NCBI RefSeq assembly: GCF_015207705.1
Contig: NZ_JADEWI010000010.1
Coordinates: 62,001-126,000, forward strand
From: Nostoc sp. LEGE 06077
GTDB taxonomy: Bacteria; Cyanobacteriota; Cyanobacteriia; Cyanobacteriales; Nostocaceae
Direction of reading: 5' to 3'
DNA: 64,000 bases
Position 1 is the first letter of the stretch; each line of letters begins with the position of its first letter. Positions 41,357-52,674 of this stretch are shown here, piece after piece. A program made the translations under genes and the position numbers. The notes beneath the pieces are model-generated. The model was not told the origin of the DNA, did not search any database, and was given only the letters and a program-made list of their open reading frames with translations.

Positions 41357-43795
41357 ATGTTTGAACACTTCACTTCCGAAGCCATTAAAGTAATCATGTT
41401 AGCTCAAGAGGAAGCACGTCGCCTGGGACATAACTTCGTAGGAACGGAACAAATTCTCCTGGGTTTAATTGGAGAAGGAACGGGAGTTGCTGCCAAAGTG
41501 CTGAGTGAGTTGGGCGTTACCCTCAAAGAAGCACGACGGGAAGTTGAAAAAATTATTGGTAGAGGTTCTGGGTTTGTACCGCCAGAAATTCCTTTTACTC
41601 CGAAAGTAAAAAACCTCTTTGAACAATCGTTTAAAGAAGCTCATGGCCTAGGACATAACTACATCAACACAGAACACTTGCTTTTGGGTTTAACCGAAGC
41701 GGGTGAGGGTGTTGCGGCCAAAGTGTTGCAAAATCTAGGAGTAGACCTCATACTAGTGCGGACTGCTGTCCTACGTCGTTTAGGTGAAGATAATGTAGTT
41801 GTCGGTGGTAATAGTCCCCGACGTAACCAACAAGCCCTCACCCTAGAAGAGTTTGGCAGAAATCTCAGTAAACTAGCACAAGAAGGCAAACTAGACCCTG
41901 TAGTTGGTCGAGAAAAAGAAATTGAGCGGGCTATTCAAATTCTTGGTCGCCGAACGAAAAATAATCCTGTGTTGATTGGTGAACCAGGAGTTGGGAAAAC
42001 GGCGATCGCGGAAGGTTTAGCACAACGTATTGTTAACCAAGACGTTCCTGAACTCTTGTTGAACAAACAAGTTATCAGCCTAGATATGGGCTTAGTTGTA
42101 GCAGGAACTCGCTTCCGTGGTGATTTTGAAGAACGCCTGAAAAAAATCATGGATGAAATCCGCTCTGTCGGTAACATCATCCTGGTAATTGATGAAATTC
42201 ATACCCTTGTAGGTGCTGGTGGAACAGAAGGCGGCTTAGATGCAGCCAATATCCTCAAACCAGCTTTAGCACGGGGTGAACTCCAGTGTCTTGGGGCCAC
42301 AACTCTCGATGAATACCGTAAGCACATCGAACGCGATGCAGCTTTAGAACGGCGTTTCCAACCAATTTTGGTAGGTGAACCTTCCGTTGAAGAAACCATC
42401 CAAATTCTTTACGGCTTGCGTGGTGCTTACGAACAGCATCACAAAGTAGAAATCTCCGATGCAGCTGTATTAGCAGCCGCCCAATTGTCAGATCGTTATA
42501 TTAGCGATCGCTTCTTGCCAGATAAAGCCATAGACTTAATTGACGAAGCTGGTTCTCGTGTCCGGTTACGGAACTCGCAAATTTCCGCAAACAAGGAACT
42601 CAAGCGTCAACTAGTAAGTGTGACCAAAGCTAAACATGAAGCAGTTAGACTCCAAGACTTTGATAAAGCAGGTGAACTCCGCGACCAAGAATTAGAAATT
42701 GAAGCTCAGTTACATACAGAGCAAACTATTTCTATCCCCACGGTTGACGAAGAAGATATTGCTCAAATTGTCGCCTCTTGGACTGGTGTTCCCGTCAACA
42801 AACTGACAGAATCTGAGTCAGAGTTGTTGTTACACCTAGAAGACACACTGCATCAAAGGTTAATTGGGCAAGAACAAGCCGTTACTTCTGTCTCTCGTGC
42901 CATCCGCCGTGCCAGAGTTGGATTAAAGAGTCCTAAGCGTCCAATTGCCAGCTTTATCTTCTCTGGCCCCACAGGAGTTGGTAAAACTGAATTGGCTAAA
43001 GCTTTGGCCGCTTACTTTTTCGGTGCAGAAGAAGCGATGATTCGCTTGGATATGTCCGAATTTATGGAAAGCCATACCGTATCGAAGCTAATTGGCTCGC
43101 CTCCAGGTTACGTCGGCTACGATGAAGGCGGACAACTCACTGAAGCTGTACGGCGCAAGCCATACACAGTGCTGCTGTTCGACGAAATCGAAAAAGCGCA
43201 TCCCGATGTTTTCAATATGTTGCTGCAAATCTTGGATGATGGTCAGTTAACCGATGCGAAAGGTCGGCGGGTAGACTTCAAGAATACTTTGATCATCCTA
43301 ACTTCTAACATCGGCTCTAAGGTAATTGAAAAAGGTGGCGGTGGTTTAGGGTTTGAATTTGATAATCAAGCCGAAGCCAGCTATCACCGCATTCGTAACT
43401 TAGTGAATGAGGAACTAAAATCTTACTTCCGCCCAGAATTTCTCAACAGGCTGGATGAGATTATTGTCTTCACTCAACTGTCTAAAGATGAAGTCAAGGA
43501 AATTGCTGAGATTATGCTCCGCGATGTTGGTCATCGCTTGACGGAAAAAGGTATTGTCCTAGAAGTTACCGAAGCCTTTAAAGAATTGGTAGTCCGACAA
43601 GGTTATGACCCTAGCTATGGTGCAAGACCTTTACGTAGGGCAATTATGCGCCTATTGGAAGATTCTTTAGCGGAAGCAATGCTATCTGGCGAAATCGGCA
43701 ATGGTGACACAGCTATTGTCGATGTAGATGACGATGGTCAAGTTAAAATCCGCAAGTCAGATACGCGGGAGTTACTTTTAGCAAATGCGCGCTAA
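41357..43795 (+). CDS. clpC: ClpC, AAA+ unfoldase of the Clp protease
   Basis: The Hsp100 ATPase that unfolds substrates for ClpP/ClpR. I chose ATG 41357 ([20 protein letters not shown]), the universal ClpC start, giving 812 residues; the longer frame begins in non-conserved sequence. Two N-domain repeats (1-150), D1 AAA with Walker [16 protein letters not shown], the UVR-type middle segment ([20 protein letters not shown]), and D2 AAA with [15 protein letters not shown] and [14 protein letters not shown] are all present. [10 protein letters not shown] is the D2 pore loop. The gene is complete, followed by a strong terminator. Confidence 0.96.
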   Translation: MFEHFTSEAIKVIMLAQEEARRLGHNFVGTEQILLGLIGEGTGVAAKVLSELGVTLKEARREVEKIIGRGSGFVPPEIPFTPKVKNLFEQSFKEAHGLGHNYINTEHLLLGLTEAGEGVAAKVLQNLGVDLILVRTAVLRRLGEDNVVVGGNSPRRNQQALTLEEFGRNLSKLAQEGKLDPVVGREKEIERAIQILGRRTKNNPVLIGEPGVGKTAIAEGLAQRIVNQDVPELLLNKQVISLDMGLVVAGTRFRGDFEERLKKIMDEIRSVGNIILVIDEIHTLVGAGGTEGGLDAANILKPALARGELQCLGATTLDEYRKHIERDAALERRFQPILVGEPSVEETIQILYGLRGAYEQHHKVEISDAAVLAAAQLSDRYISDRFLPDKAIDLIDEAGSRVRLRNSQISANKELKRQLVSVTKAKHEAVRLQDFDKAGELRDQELEIEAQLHTEQTISIPTVDEEDIAQIVASWTGVPVNKLTESESELLLHLEDTLHQRLIGQEQAVTSVSRAIRRARVGLKSPKRPIASFIFSGPTGVGKTELAKALAAYFFGAEEAMIRLDMSEFMESHTVSKLIGSPPGYVGYDEGGQLTEAVRRKPYTVLLFDEIEKAHPDVFNMLLQILDDGQLTDAKGRRVDFKNTLIILTSNIGSKVIEKGGGGLGFEFDNQAEASYHRIRNLVNEELKSYFRPEFLNRLDEIIVFTQLSKDEVKEIAEIMLRDVGHRLTEKGIVLEVTEAFKELVVRQGYDPSYGARPLRRAIMRLLEDSLAEAMLSGEIGNGDTAIVDVDDDGQVKIRKSDTRELLLANAR

Positions 43796-43824
43796 TTTTG
43801 ACAGTCTAATACTTTGAAGCTCCA

Positions 43825-43854
43825 AAATCCCCTGGTTGATCAACCAAGGGATTT
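43825..43854 (+). terminator. clpC terminator
   Basis: AAATCCC-CTGGTTG and CAACCAA-GGGATTT form a stem that is almost perfect, followed by a T run (ATTTTTGG). It lies 30 bp after the clpC stop and is a good intrinsic terminator. Confidence 0.8.
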
Positions 43855-44514
43855 TTGGCAATTTATTATACTGGGTGAGTAAAATGATTCTCTGTACCCC
43901 GCTATCACTTTCACCACCATACAAATACTTGGGGAAGAATGCACAGCTATGCCCCTTGATCAGACATCAATGTGTATCAGAATTTTAGTGTAATAGTAAG
44001 TAGAAGGACTAAATTAAACCTAACTTGAGGTGACAGGGTTTCGACTACGCTCAACCCTCTTCTAGTCAGCTTATCGAGCATTGAGCGAAGTCGAAATGCG
44101 TGTTCTAAATAATTGTGTCCACCTACTTAAAAGACAAAAAATTACAGATTTTCGCAGAGTTTACGGGAATAGCAACATTTCTCTGCATCCAGATACGCCC
44201 TAAAAGTAATCTTCCATATTCTCTTGGTGAGTCTTGCCGTGGGATATGCTAAGATACAGCCGAAAATACGTTTAATATACCTAATCCTGTGTGTAAGATC
44301 ATTCCGCATAAACTATAGCACTGGAATGATATTTGATAAATTAAGAATGATTTGGCACTATTTCAAGCTAAGGGCGTTTGATTAACCATCATCAAGCTTG
44401 CTTGAGCTAAAAATTCTCAAATATATATTTTGTAAATAAATTAGAATTACTACATTCTTATGTTGGCAAGCCAATAACATCAGGGCTAAGTGATAATTAA
44501 TCAAGTTTTAATAC
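43855..44514. other. Intergenic region with inverted repeat
   Basis: About 660 bp without a gene. At 44038-44097 a familiar Nostocales repeat occurs: TTTCGACTACGCTCAAC and, inverted, ATTGAGCGAAGTCGAAAT, able to form a cruciform. The last 200 bp before the STAND gene are AT-rich and should carry its promoter. Confidence 0.5.
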
Positions 44515-47500
44515 ATGGTATTACAGAATTGGAGACGCAAGCGCGGTGTTTCACTTACTACTAGAGGTTTACAAAAACTTCAAGAGGCAAAGCGTCAATC
44601 AGAAGCCAAGGAAAATTTTGGAAATAGCTTCACACTTGAAGATATCAGTTCACTTTCAGGGTTACATCCCAGCACAATCTCAAAAGTATTAAATCGAGAA
44701 GGGGGAGTTGATAAAAAAACTCTAGAAAAACTATTTTTAGTTTTTAATTTACAAATAAATGAAAGTGACTATTTAAGCTCAAATAATCATTTAGATTGGG
44801 GGGATGCGAGTTTTTTACCCGTTTTTTATGGACGGAAAGAAGAACTGCTCACCTTAGAACAATGGATTCTGGATGAACATTGCCAATTGGTGGCATTGTT
44901 AGGCATGGGTGGGATTGGTAAAACTGCGCTTTCTGTCAAGCTGGCTCAACAGATTCAAGAAGACTTTGAGTATGTGATTTGGCGATCGCTGCGTGAAGCT
45001 CCACCGGTGAAAGCTATACTAACTCAATTGATCCAGTTTTTATCTGACGAGCAAGAAACAGAAGCTAACTTACCAGACAGTTTAAGCGATCGCATATCAC
45101 GCTTGATGGATTATCTCCGAAATTATCGCTGTCTATTAATTCTGGATAATGCTGAATCTATTCTCCGTTATGGCAGTCGAGCCGGCAAATATCGAGAAGG
45201 ATATGAAGGATATGGTGAATTATTCAAGCGTTTAGGAGAAGCGACTCACCAAAGTTGCCTAGTATTAACTAGTCGAGAAAAACCTCAAGAAATAGGATTA
45301 TTAGAAGGAGAAGCACTACCTGTTCGCGCCTTACAATTAAGTGGCTTGAAGGTAGTGGAAGGCCAAGAAATTTTAAAAGTCAAAGGATTATCAGCCGCCG
45401 AAGATGAATGGAAAGCCATGATTGAATCCTATGGCGGTAATCCATTAGCTTTAAAAATAGTGGCGACAACCATTGAAGATGTGTTCGCCGGGAATGTAAC
45501 TGAGTTTTTACAACAAAATACAGTTGTTTTTGGCGATATTCGTGATATTTTAGACCAGCAGTTTGAGCGCTTGTCAGATTTAGAAAAAGAAATAATGTAT
45601 TGGTTAGCAATTAATTGTGAACCAGTGGCGCTATCAGACTTGCGAGAGGATATTTTATCGCCAGTACCACCACAAAAATCTCTAGAAGCGCTAGAATCTT
45701 TAGTCAGGCGATCGCTAGTAGAAAAAAGCACAGCAACTTTCACCTTACAACCTGTAGTTATGGAATATGTAACTCAGGTATTGATAGAAAAAGTTTGTGA
45801 AGAAATAGTCACTGAGAATATTCAGCTTTTGAGATGTCACGCTCTGATCAAGGCAAGTGCTAAAGATTACATCAGAGAAACACAGATTCGCCTCATTCTC
45901 AAACCAGTGATTGATGGCTTGCTCACTGTATTAAGAAGCAAAAAAGGTATTGAAAACCAACTAACACAAATTTTACGCAAGCTTAGAGTAGAATCACCCC
46001 AAGAACCAGGATACACAGGGGGAAATATTATTAATCTGCTGTGTCAACTACAGACAGATTTAACAGGCTATGATTTTTCGGAACTAACAGTTTGGCAAGC
46101 TGATTTGCGGAACGTCAAACTACATAATGTTAATTTCCAAAATGCTGATTTAGCCAAATCTGTTTTTACTGAAACCTTTGGTGGTATTGCCTCAGTAGCT
46201 TTTAGTCCTGATGGCAAACTTTTAGCAACGGGAGATACCAATGGTGAGATTCGCTTGTACCAAGTTTCCGACTGGAGACAACTCTTAATTTGCAAAGGAC
46301 ATACTAACTGGGTTCCATCACTTGTCTTTAGCCCTGATGGTAGTATGCTGGCAAGCAGTAGTAGCGACCACACTGTGAAGTTGTGGAATGTCACTACTGG
46401 TCAATGTATTCAAACTTTGCAAGGACACAAACATGAGGTGTGGACAGTAGCTTTTAGTCCAGATGGTAACACCCTAACAAGTGGTAGTAATGACCACATG
46501 ATAAAACTATGGAGTGTTAGCACTGGTGAATGCCTCAAAACTTTTCAAGGACATACCAGTTGGATAGTCTGTGCCGTTTTCACTCTGGATGGTCAGAAAC
46601 TAGTAAGTGGCAGCGATGACAATACAATTCGTGTGTGGAATGTCAGCACTGGTGAATGCCTTAAAATTTTGCCAGGGCATCTTGATGGCATAAGATCCAT
46701 CAGTATCAGTCCTGACGGCCAGACAATTGCCAGTAGCAGTGATGACCAAACAGTAAAGTTATGGGATATTGCAGCTGGGGAATGTATTAAAACTCTACAT
46801 GGACATCATGCTGCTGTCTGGTCAGTAGCCATTAGTCCTCAAGGCAATCTTATCGCTAGTGGTAGTCTCGATCAAACCGTAAGATTATGGGATTTTCATA
46901 CAGGTCAATGCCTGAAAACCCTTCAAGGACACTCTGGTTGGGTACTTTCTGTTGCCTTTAATTTGCAAAGGAATCTTCTCGCTACTAGCAGTGATGACCA
47001 AACTGTGAAACTATGGGACGTTAATACTGGTCAATGTCTGAAGACGCTTAGTGGTTATACCAGTCAGTCTTGGTCAGTTGCTTATAGTCCAGATGGTCAA
47101 ATGTTGGCAAGTGGCGGTCACGATCAAATAGTGAGGTTATGGGATATTCATACAGAACAAGCTTTGCACAATTTCTTAGGACATAGTGCGGTGGTTCGAT
47201 CAGTTGCTTTTAGCCCAAATGGACAAAAATTGGCAAGCGGCAGTGATGATCGCATAGTGAACTTATGGGATGTGAATACAGGTCAATCCTGGCAAACTTT
47301 TCAGGGACATCGTGCCGCAATCCAGTCAGTTATCTTCAGTCCAGATGGGCAAAAACTTGCAAGTGCCAGTGAAGATCAAACAGTGCGGTTGTGGGATGTG
47401 AATACGGGTCAATCCTTGCAAACTTTTCAGGGACATAGTGCTGCGGTTCAATCAGTTGCCTTTAGTCCTCAAGGGAGAACATTGGCAAGTGGTGCTTGGG

Positions 47501-48033
47501 ATCAGACAGTCAAAATATGGGATGTCAACACTGGTGAGTGCGAACAAACATTAGAGGGTCATACAAATTGGGTATGGTCAATCGCTTATAGCCCGAATGG
47601 TGAACTACTGGCAAGTGCTAGTTATGACGGAACAATTCGGTTATGGAGTGTTAGGACTGGTGTTTGTTTAAAAACTTTAGAGGTTTGTGCAAATAGTATT
47701 GTTAAAGCAGTTGTTTTTAATCAAGACGGTCAAATTCTGGCTAGTAGTAGTCCCGATTACACAATTAAGTTATGGGATGTGGATACAGGCGAATGTCAAA
47801 GAACACTATATGGACATTCAGCTTGGGTATGGTCAATAGCTTTTAGCCCAGATAATCAAACTCTGGCCAGTAGCAGTGCGGATGAGACAATTAGAGTCTG
47901 GGATGTCAGCACAACTGAGTGCGTAAAAACTTTAAAAGCTAAAAAATTTTATGAGGGAACGAATATTAGGGGGATTACAGGTTTAACTGCCGCAACTATT
48001 ACTACTTTGAAGGGATTGGGGGCAGTTGCTTAG
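44515..48033 (+). CDS. HTH-NB-ARC-WD40 STAND protein
   Basis: A 1172-residue STAND NTPase. Residues about 40-85 form a helix-turn-helix ([20 protein letters not shown]) of the kind that begins cyanobacterial STAND proteins. The NB-ARC domain (about 95-420) has Walker [21 protein letters not shown], Walker [11 protein letters not shown], and the GxP motif [15 protein letters not shown] short pentapeptide-like bridge ([19 protein letters not shown]) leads to about 14 WD40 repeats (from about 560 to 1140) and a closing [17 protein letters not shown] tail typical of the group. Such proteins oligomerise when the repeats bind a trigger; some are anti-phage or programmed-death factors. No separate effector domain is visible. 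Confidence 0.9.
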   Translation: MVLQNWRRKRGVSLTTRGLQKLQEAKRQSEAKENFGNSFTLEDISSLSGLHPSTISKVLNREGGVDKKTLEKLFLVFNLQINESDYLSSNNHLDWGDASFLPVFYGRKEELLTLEQWILDEHCQLVALLGMGGIGKTALSVKLAQQIQEDFEYVIWRSLREAPPVKAILTQLIQFLSDEQETEANLPDSLSDRISRLMDYLRNYRCLLILDNAESILRYGSRAGKYREGYEGYGELFKRLGEATHQSCLVLTSREKPQEIGLLEGEALPVRALQLSGLKVVEGQEILKVKGLSAAEDEWKAMIESYGGNPLALKIVATTIEDVFAGNVTEFLQQNTVVFGDIRDILDQQFERLSDLEKEIMYWLAINCEPVALSDLREDILSPVPPQKSLEALESLVRRSLVEKSTATFTLQPVVMEYVTQVLIEKVCEEIVTENIQLLRCHALIKASAKDYIRETQIRLILKPVIDGLLTVLRSKKGIENQLTQILRKLRVESPQEPGYTGGNIINLLCQLQTDLTGYDFSELTVWQADLRNVKLHNVNFQNADLAKSVFTETFGGIASVAFSPDGKLLATGDTNGEIRLYQVSDWRQLLICKGHTNWVPSLVFSPDGSMLASSSSDHTVKLWNVTTGQCIQTLQGHKHEVWTVAFSPDGNTLTSGSNDHMIKLWSVSTGECLKTFQGHTSWIVCAVFTLDGQKLVSGSDDNTIRVWNVSTGECLKILPGHLDGIRSISISPDGQTIASSSDDQTVKLWDIAAGECIKTLHGHHAAVWSVAISPQGNLIASGSLDQTVRLWDFHTGQCLKTLQGHSGWVLSVAFNLQRNLLATSSDDQTVKLWDVNTGQCLKTLSGYTSQSWSVAYSPDGQMLASGGHDQIVRLWDIHTEQALHNFLGHSAVVRSVAFSPNGQKLASGSDDRIVNLWDVNTGQSWQTFQGHRAAIQSVIFSPDGQKLASASEDQTVRLWDVNTGQSLQTFQGHSAAVQSVAFSPQGRTLASGAWDQTVKIWDVNTGECEQTLEGHTNWVWSIAYSPNGELLASASYDGTIRLWSVRTGVCLKTLEVCANSIVKAVVFNQDGQILASSSPDYTIKLWDVDTGECQRTLYGHSAWVWSIAFSPDNQTLASSSADETIRVWDVSTTECVKTLKAKKFYEGTNIRGITGLTAATITTLKGLGAVA

Positions 48034-48051
48034 AATACTGAATTGGTATTT

Positions 48052-48172
48052 TAGGACTACGCAAAAAAACGAAAAATTAAGGTTTGAGAAAAGGGTGTAG
48101 GGGTATGGGCGTGAAAAACGCACTCCTACAACCAGTCTCAACAGATAATCTTTGTGCGTAAGTAAGTCCTGA
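48052..48172. mobile_element. Second MITE-like element
   Basis: Starts with TAGGACTACGCA and ends near TGCGTAAGTAAGTCCTGA, close to the ends of the element at 40680-40772 with small changes. The interior differs and includes a hairpin around TGTAGGGGTATGGGCGTG. No open frame is present. It lies 19 bp after the STAND gene stop. Confidence 0.6.
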
Positions 48173-48262
48173 CTCTTATTTAGTACAAGCTAGATAATTG
48201 AGGGACACACTCTCTGATTACTTAATCACCTAAGCTCTATCAATTAGACAAATAGGCAGAAA

Positions 48263-48484
48263 CTAAAGATCAGCCATAGGAATGTCGCTAGGCAATCCAT
48301 GTGCGAATTCCTCGAACATGATTTTTTCTAACTCTAAATCTGTGTCATCTAATATTGCTAAGTTATTGTCACTGAGATTAGTGTCAGAATTATGATGATT
48401 CAAAGATTTGTTTTGAATCACAGAATCATCATGAGTGAAAGATGACTGGGTGATTGTTGTAATTGTTGATGTTGCTGTTTTCAT
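48263..48484 (-). CDS. Small peptide gene (73 aa) downstream of a diiron oxidase-like gene
   Basis: A 73-residue peptide with a strong ribosome binding site (AAGGAG six bases before the ATG). The first half is Ser/Thr/Asn-rich (TSTITTITQSSFTHDDSVIQ), the second acidic and helical (AILDDTDLELEKIMFEEFAH), ending GLPSDIPMADL. There is no Cys and no signal peptide. Composition and the split into two halves resemble RiPP precursor peptides or small partner proteins. It follows the diiron oxidase-like gene on the same strand with about 100 bp between, so the two may act together. I do not recognise the family. Confidence 0.6.
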   Translation of the reverse strand: MKTATSTITTITQSSFTHDDSVIQNKSLNHHNSDTNLSDNNLAILDDTDLELEKIMFEEFAHGLPSDIPMADL

Positions 48485-48588
48485 GTTTTTCTCCTTGGTA
48501 ATTGCACTGAATTGAATGTTCGCAAAACCTTTTGAAAAAATTTACGCTTGGTTATTTGGTCAGTACCTCAGTAGTTAATAACCAAGCC

Positions 48589-49440
48589 TTACTCATCCTG
48601 ATGACTGAGTTTTAGTGGTTCTAAAACATTTTCAATCTCCTCATCTGATATATAAGCTTCTGACGGTGGGCTAAAACGCAATAATGCGGCTTGATAACAG
48701 GCTTGTGCCACACGATCGCACTCTTGGGGAGTTAGCCCGGCAATCATCGCCACTGTTTCCTTAACGTGCTGTACCTCGTTGCTACTAATAGCACTGTGTA
48801 CACGTAGGCAACGGGTAGCATTGATACCTGGTGGTAGCAATTCCTCTACTTTTTGAATGTACGCTTCTCCTATACATATCCCTAAACGTTCTGCCGTATA
48901 GGAATAGCCCACGCAATCAATTGGGTCTGAGTCCTGTGAGCTTTGGGCGAAATAATCCATTAATGCCTTTGCCGCAGGAGGATAAAACGCTTGAACAACA
49001 GCTTCGGCTCTATAACCCATTGAGCGAATATCCCGCAGAGCCAGTAAATCGTGACCAGCTTCATCTTGTGCTTTTTGTGCAGCCCACTGTGCCAAACTCT
49101 GACGATTTGCTGAGGCGAAACGCGATCGCGCTTCTTCCATTAGTTGTGGAGTAGAATGGCACAAATGGTAAAAACCAGCCAGTCGCCATACCCAACGGGT
49201 AGCGGTTAAAGTTGGTGGTCGGCGATCAGACTTTACTGTGTGCCAAGCAGATACTATTGCCCGATCTAAAAGCTTTCGGGTTTTAGATAAGGTATCTGCA
49301 TCCATCATTTTTTGATTTGAGGAATCACCGCTAACATCTGATTGCGGTTGATTTACCCAACTACTATTGTTTGTCTCCATCCTTACCTTATCAGGCTGAA
49401 TACGTGCTGATTCTGTATCAATTAAGAATTCATTAGGCAT
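48589..49440 (-). CDS. Haem-oxygenase-like diiron protein (iron-containing redox enzyme family)
   Basis: A 283-residue protein of the haem-oxygenase-like (TENA/CADD/UndA-type) fold. The first about 48 residues are polar and low-complexity. The ligand set of non-haem diiron oxidases is visible: Glu127-x-x-His130 (AQDEAGHDLLALRD), Glu184 and/or Glu192 (YTAERLGICIGEAYIQ), His215 and Glu222-x-x-His225 (HSAISSNEVQHVKET). Family members oxidise fatty acids, amino acids or peptides with O2. A 73-residue peptide gene follows. Monofunctional redox role is inferred from ligands; the substrate is unknown. Confidence 0.75.
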   Translation of the reverse strand: MPNEFLIDTESARIQPDKVRMETNNSSWVNQPQSDVSGDSSNQKMMDADTLSKTRKLLDRAIVSAWHTVKSDRRPPTLTATRWVWRLAGFYHLCHSTPQLMEEARSRFASANRQSLAQWAAQKAQDEAGHDLLALRDIRSMGYRAEAVVQAFYPPAAKALMDYFAQSSQDSDPIDCVGYSYTAERLGICIGEAYIQKVEELLPPGINATRCLRVHSAISSNEVQHVKETVAMIAGLTPQECDRVAQACYQAALLRFSPPSEAYISDEEIENVLEPLKLSHQDE

Positions 49441-49747
49441 GGTTCGCTTTGTACACTCCCATATCTTTGTAGGATCTTGACTGGTAATTCTGCTACTGCC
49501 AAAGATCGTAGATAACTGAATAATTAAATAATTTCAATACACCTATGAGACAACTGCGCTTTTTAAAAATTTTTCTCACTTAAAAATTATGAATTGATGG
49601 CCAAATGGGATTTTCTGCGTTTCTCAAGTAAATTTCTGAATCAAGAATATCTGTAAAAAGCTTAACTTTAAGCTTAAAATCTTGATTTTCACTGGTAAAG
49701 ATGTTTCAGTATTGGCAATATTTAGTAGACTCCATACGAACTGGAAA

Positions 49748-49936
49748 ATGATGGATAAAACATTTGCCCTTGGATTTCCTGGTTTGACAACCTCCACTAA
49801 AAAACAGGTAGTCAGGCAAATCACTATAGACTTGACTCCAGATGAAGCTCAAAACCTAGAAAAATACTGTGAACAGACAGGACAAGCAGTCTCGAATGTG
49901 ATTGAGGAACTCATTCGAGGGTTATCTGTAACCTAA
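49748..49936 (+). CDS. Ribbon-helix-helix protein
   Basis: A small RHH protein, 62 residues from ATG 49748 (a longer frame from 49682 is unlikely). The motif is VVRQITIDLTPDEAQNLEKY, the beta strand plus helix A, then GQAVSNVIEELIRGL as helix B. Such proteins are DNA-binding antitoxins or regulators. A paralogue lies convergently 61 bp away (49998-50150). No toxin gene is visible beside it. Confidence 0.7.
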   Translation: MMDKTFALGFPGLTTSTKKQVVRQITIDLTPDEAQNLEKYCEQTGQAVSNVIEELIRGLSVT

Positions 49937-49997
49937 GTTAGTTAAAGTTGAGAAAATCCTCAATACAATGCTGGAAAACATAGACCCAGCTTGAAGA

Positions 49998-50150
49998 CTA
50001 CTCAGATCTTGTAGTAGCCAATCCTCTAATCAATTCCCTGATCACATCTGTTGCTGGTCTCCCTGTTTGGTCACAATATTTTTCTAAGCTTTTGGCTTCG
50101 TTTAATGCCAGGTTGATGGTTATTCGCTTGACCGCCCATTTTTTATTCAT
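49998..50150 (-). CDS. Ribbon-helix-helix protein, paralogue
   Basis: A 50-residue RHH protein starting MNKKWAVKRITINLALNEAK, with YCDQTGRPATDVIRELIRGL as second part. It is clearly related to the convergent neighbour at 49748-49936 (shared pattern RxITIxL, LEKYC-QTG, VI-ELIRGL). Presumably both are DNA-binding dimers; whether they pair with each other or with a distant toxin is not known. Confidence 0.7.
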   Translation of the reverse strand: MNKKWAVKRITINLALNEAKSLEKYCDQTGRPATDVIRELIRGLATTRSE

Positions 50151-50758
50151 GCTATAAATCTGGTTGTATTAGATGAAACTACAGAAATTTTCATTTATTT
50201 CAGACCATCCTCTAGCTTTTGTCTCTACGCTTGTACGCTCTTTAAAAGAGAGAGAGTGATTTACCTAAAATAAAAAATAGCTAAAAAAGTATGCCTTTGC
50301 TTTCATCAGCTATCTTCAGAAATCATCAAAGATGTTTATTTATCTTGCTAAGAGACGAAGCATATTGCCTCCGCATCACTTTTCAAAGACGCTCTAAAGT
50401 TTCTCCAGTTTCTGTTTTCTCTGGTATTTAGATCAATCAGGGTCTAAATTTCTTACTGAGAATATTACCACTCAAGTCAAGCATCAGCCAAATATGATGT
50501 TATGACCAGATATTTTGAAAATTAGCACAATGATGTAAGTAATGATTTCGATGAAGGTGATTAAAATTGACAAAATAGTCCAGAAGTAGAAGATTAAGTG
50601 CAAAATGAGGGTTATAGATAGTCCAAACTCCTTTCTATTGCATCTTTGCTAACTCCCACAATCTTTTAAGGCTGTGTTTCCTTCATTACAAGTTTATGTG
50701 TGATAAAGTTTAGTTAAGTTTTTATTATTAATTAATAAACAATTTATTAAATAATTTG
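50151..50758. other. Intergenic region without recognised gene
   Basis: About 600 bp, AT-rich. Frames are short and no ribosome binding site precedes a plausible gene. No repeat with clear ends was found here. Confidence 0.45.
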
Positions 50759-50800
50759 ATTTAAAATCTCCCTGGTATAAGTACCAGGGAGATTTTAAAT
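50759..50800. terminator. Near-perfect 19 bp hairpin
   Basis: Arms 50759-50777 and 50782-50800 (ATTTAAAATCTCCCTGGTA and its complement) are perfect, with loop TAAG. It may be a terminator for rightward transcription (T run after the stem is short) or part of a small repeat. An ATG begins inside the right arm (50799) and opens a 27-codon frame of no recognised family. Confidence 0.55.
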
Positions 50801-50960
50801 GACTAATGAATGCAAACAGAACAAGCGTCGCGTCAAGATTAAGCTTCCAGATAGGCAAACAAAGTTAAATCTGGTACATTAAACTCGGAAAAATTCCCGA
50901 AAGATGCTACGAAAACAAGAAGAAAAAACTTGGGAAGAGTTGATGATGTGTGAGTAATTT

Positions 50961-51698
50961 TTAAATTTTGCTTTTTAAAACTCCTATTTCTTGTTGGATT
51001 GGCAAAACATCCAAAATATCAGTTTGGGAACAATATTTCAGGTCTTCATGACATTCCAGGCGTAACAGGCGTTTGCCATGACTAGCATGATGGAATAATC
51101 CCAATAAATTATCTTGCCACTGTGTGTAAAGAGCGATCGCCCCAATTAATTCATCATTACCAGCTAATTCATTTGCTGACACCTGGGATTGTGCAACGAT
51201 ACTATGGGCGATCGCACCAGCACAAACTGTATCTTCTAAGGCAAAACTTCCTTCCCAACCAGAACCAACAATCCAGACTGTTTCTGGTTGTTTTTCTAAA
51301 AGATACTGTACTGTTGCGGCTCGGTTGATCAAAGCTGCGGCTAGGACAGCCGGAGAGTTTTGCACCCGTTGTAAAGCACGAGTCCCATTTGTCGTACTGA
51401 TGAACAGGCGACGACCCTGCACCAAATCTGATGTACAGTCTAGGGGAGAGTTACCGAGTTCAAAGCCAGTAACTTTGGCTCCGCCACGTTCTCCGGCTCT
51501 TAAACGTTTTTCTGCTGGCCATTGTTCGCTAACTTCTACGAGCTTGGTTAAATCGCTGAATACTTGTACTGCTTCGCCACCAGCCGCTAAGACTGTGGCA
51601 ATTGTGCTAGTGGCTCGCAAGACATCAACTGCGATCGCGCAGTCGGGGATTTCATCCTTGGGAGTTAATTCTGGAGTATGGTATAAGAATAACTTCAC
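50961..51698 (-). CDS. comB: ComB family 2-phosphosulfolactate phosphatase
   Basis: A 245-residue enzyme of the ComB family, which removes phosphate from 2-phosphosulfolactate in archaeal coenzyme M synthesis; cyanobacterial members are widespread although coenzyme M is not made, so the substrate may be another sulfonate. Characteristic blocks are [40 protein letters not shown] and [15 protein letters not shown]. Length fits. The gene is monocistronic. Confidence 0.88.
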   Translation of the reverse strand: MKLFLYHTPELTPKDEIPDCAIAVDVLRATSTIATVLAAGGEAVQVFSDLTKLVEVSEQWPAEKRLRAGERGGAKVTGFELGNSPLDCTSDLVQGRRLFISTTNGTRALQRVQNSPAVLAAALINRAATVQYLLEKQPETVWIVGSGWEGSFALEDTVCAGAIAHSIVAQSQVSANELAGNDELIGAIALYTQWQDNLLGLFHHASHGKRLLRLECHEDLKYCSQTDILDVLPIQQEIGVLKSKI

Positions 51699-51837
51699 GC
51701 GCTGGATACACCTGCTCTAAATATTATTGTCGAGATACATTCTAATTTGTGTGAATAGTCATAATGACAATTCAAGCAATAGGAATTTCTAGAGGTGATA
51801 GCAAGATTCAGGCCAATGAGGGCAGAAAACCTTGACT

Positions 51838-52473
51838 TTAACTGTTACTTAACTGTTGTTTAAGATGGCGTATGGCGGCGCTGGTGTTGCGTTGATAGGC
51901 AATTTGCACACACTGGGCGATGGCGCTGGGCAAATCAAATTCTGGAAAATAGCGACTCTGGGTTTGCATTGGGTAATCGGTTCCCTGCAATTGGTAAATC
52001 AATAACTGCTGTTTTTTAAATAGCCAAACTTCTGGAACACGATAAGGCAGATAATCTTCCACGTCGGAATAACTAGTGACATCAATTTCAATCACCAAAT
52101 CAGGCGGGGGATCTTGTTTCCAGTCAATTCGCTTTTTACCTGAGACGGCTTGCCAATTATCAATATAAAAACAATAGTCAGGCTCAATACCACTTTCTTC
52201 GGGTAGCGCCATAGTCACGGGGGTAAACGCATCATATTCCCTGCCATCGTGATCTAACAGAGCCTTCACAATATCTGCTACTAAATTGGCATCTCGTCCA
52301 TGTACAGGCAAAGGTGACATGAGTAATACTTCTCCATCACGATATTTAATGCGAGGAATTGAGCCATCTCCCCGTTGTTCACAGAGGCGCTGATACTCTG
52401 GCCAAGTAGCAGGTAGGCGCACCACAGAACCAGCAGGTAATTGAATTTTGTCATAGGAGACTAGGGCATACAT
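51838..52473 (-). CDS. Uma2 family (DUF820) protein
   Basis: A second Uma2-type nuclease-fold protein. I chose ATG 52473 (211 residues) because AAAGGA lies just upstream and the sequence becomes family-like there (LPATWPEYQRLCEQRGDGS, RIKYRDGEVLLMSPLP). The catalytic block is IEPDYCFYIDNW and PPDLVIEIDVTSYSDVEDYL, with the region WLFKKQQLLIYQLQG completing the fold. It stands alone. Role unknown, as with the copy at 123-845. Confidence 0.88.
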   Translation of the reverse strand: MYALVSYDKIQLPAGSVVRLPATWPEYQRLCEQRGDGSIPRIKYRDGEVLLMSPLPVHGRDANLVADIVKALLDHDGREYDAFTPVTMALPEESGIEPDYCFYIDNWQAVSGKKRIDWKQDPPPDLVIEIDVTSYSDVEDYLPYRVPEVWLFKKQQLLIYQLQGTDYPMQTQSRYFPEFDLPSAIAQCVQIAYQRNTSAAIRHLKQQLSNS

Positions 52474-52674
52474 AATTGCAGATCCTTTGAGTGGTAGTGA
52501 AGGGCAATGATTATGAAGATTTGAGATGGTATTTTTAAAGGTGCGATCGCTTAGTTGATTTAATTTAATCAAATATCCCAGTAACAGGGGATTTATAATA
52601 ACCTTACCTTGGTTAATCAAGAGGGGAATTTTGCAGCAAATCTGCCAATCTAAACTCTAGGATCTAAAATCGAC

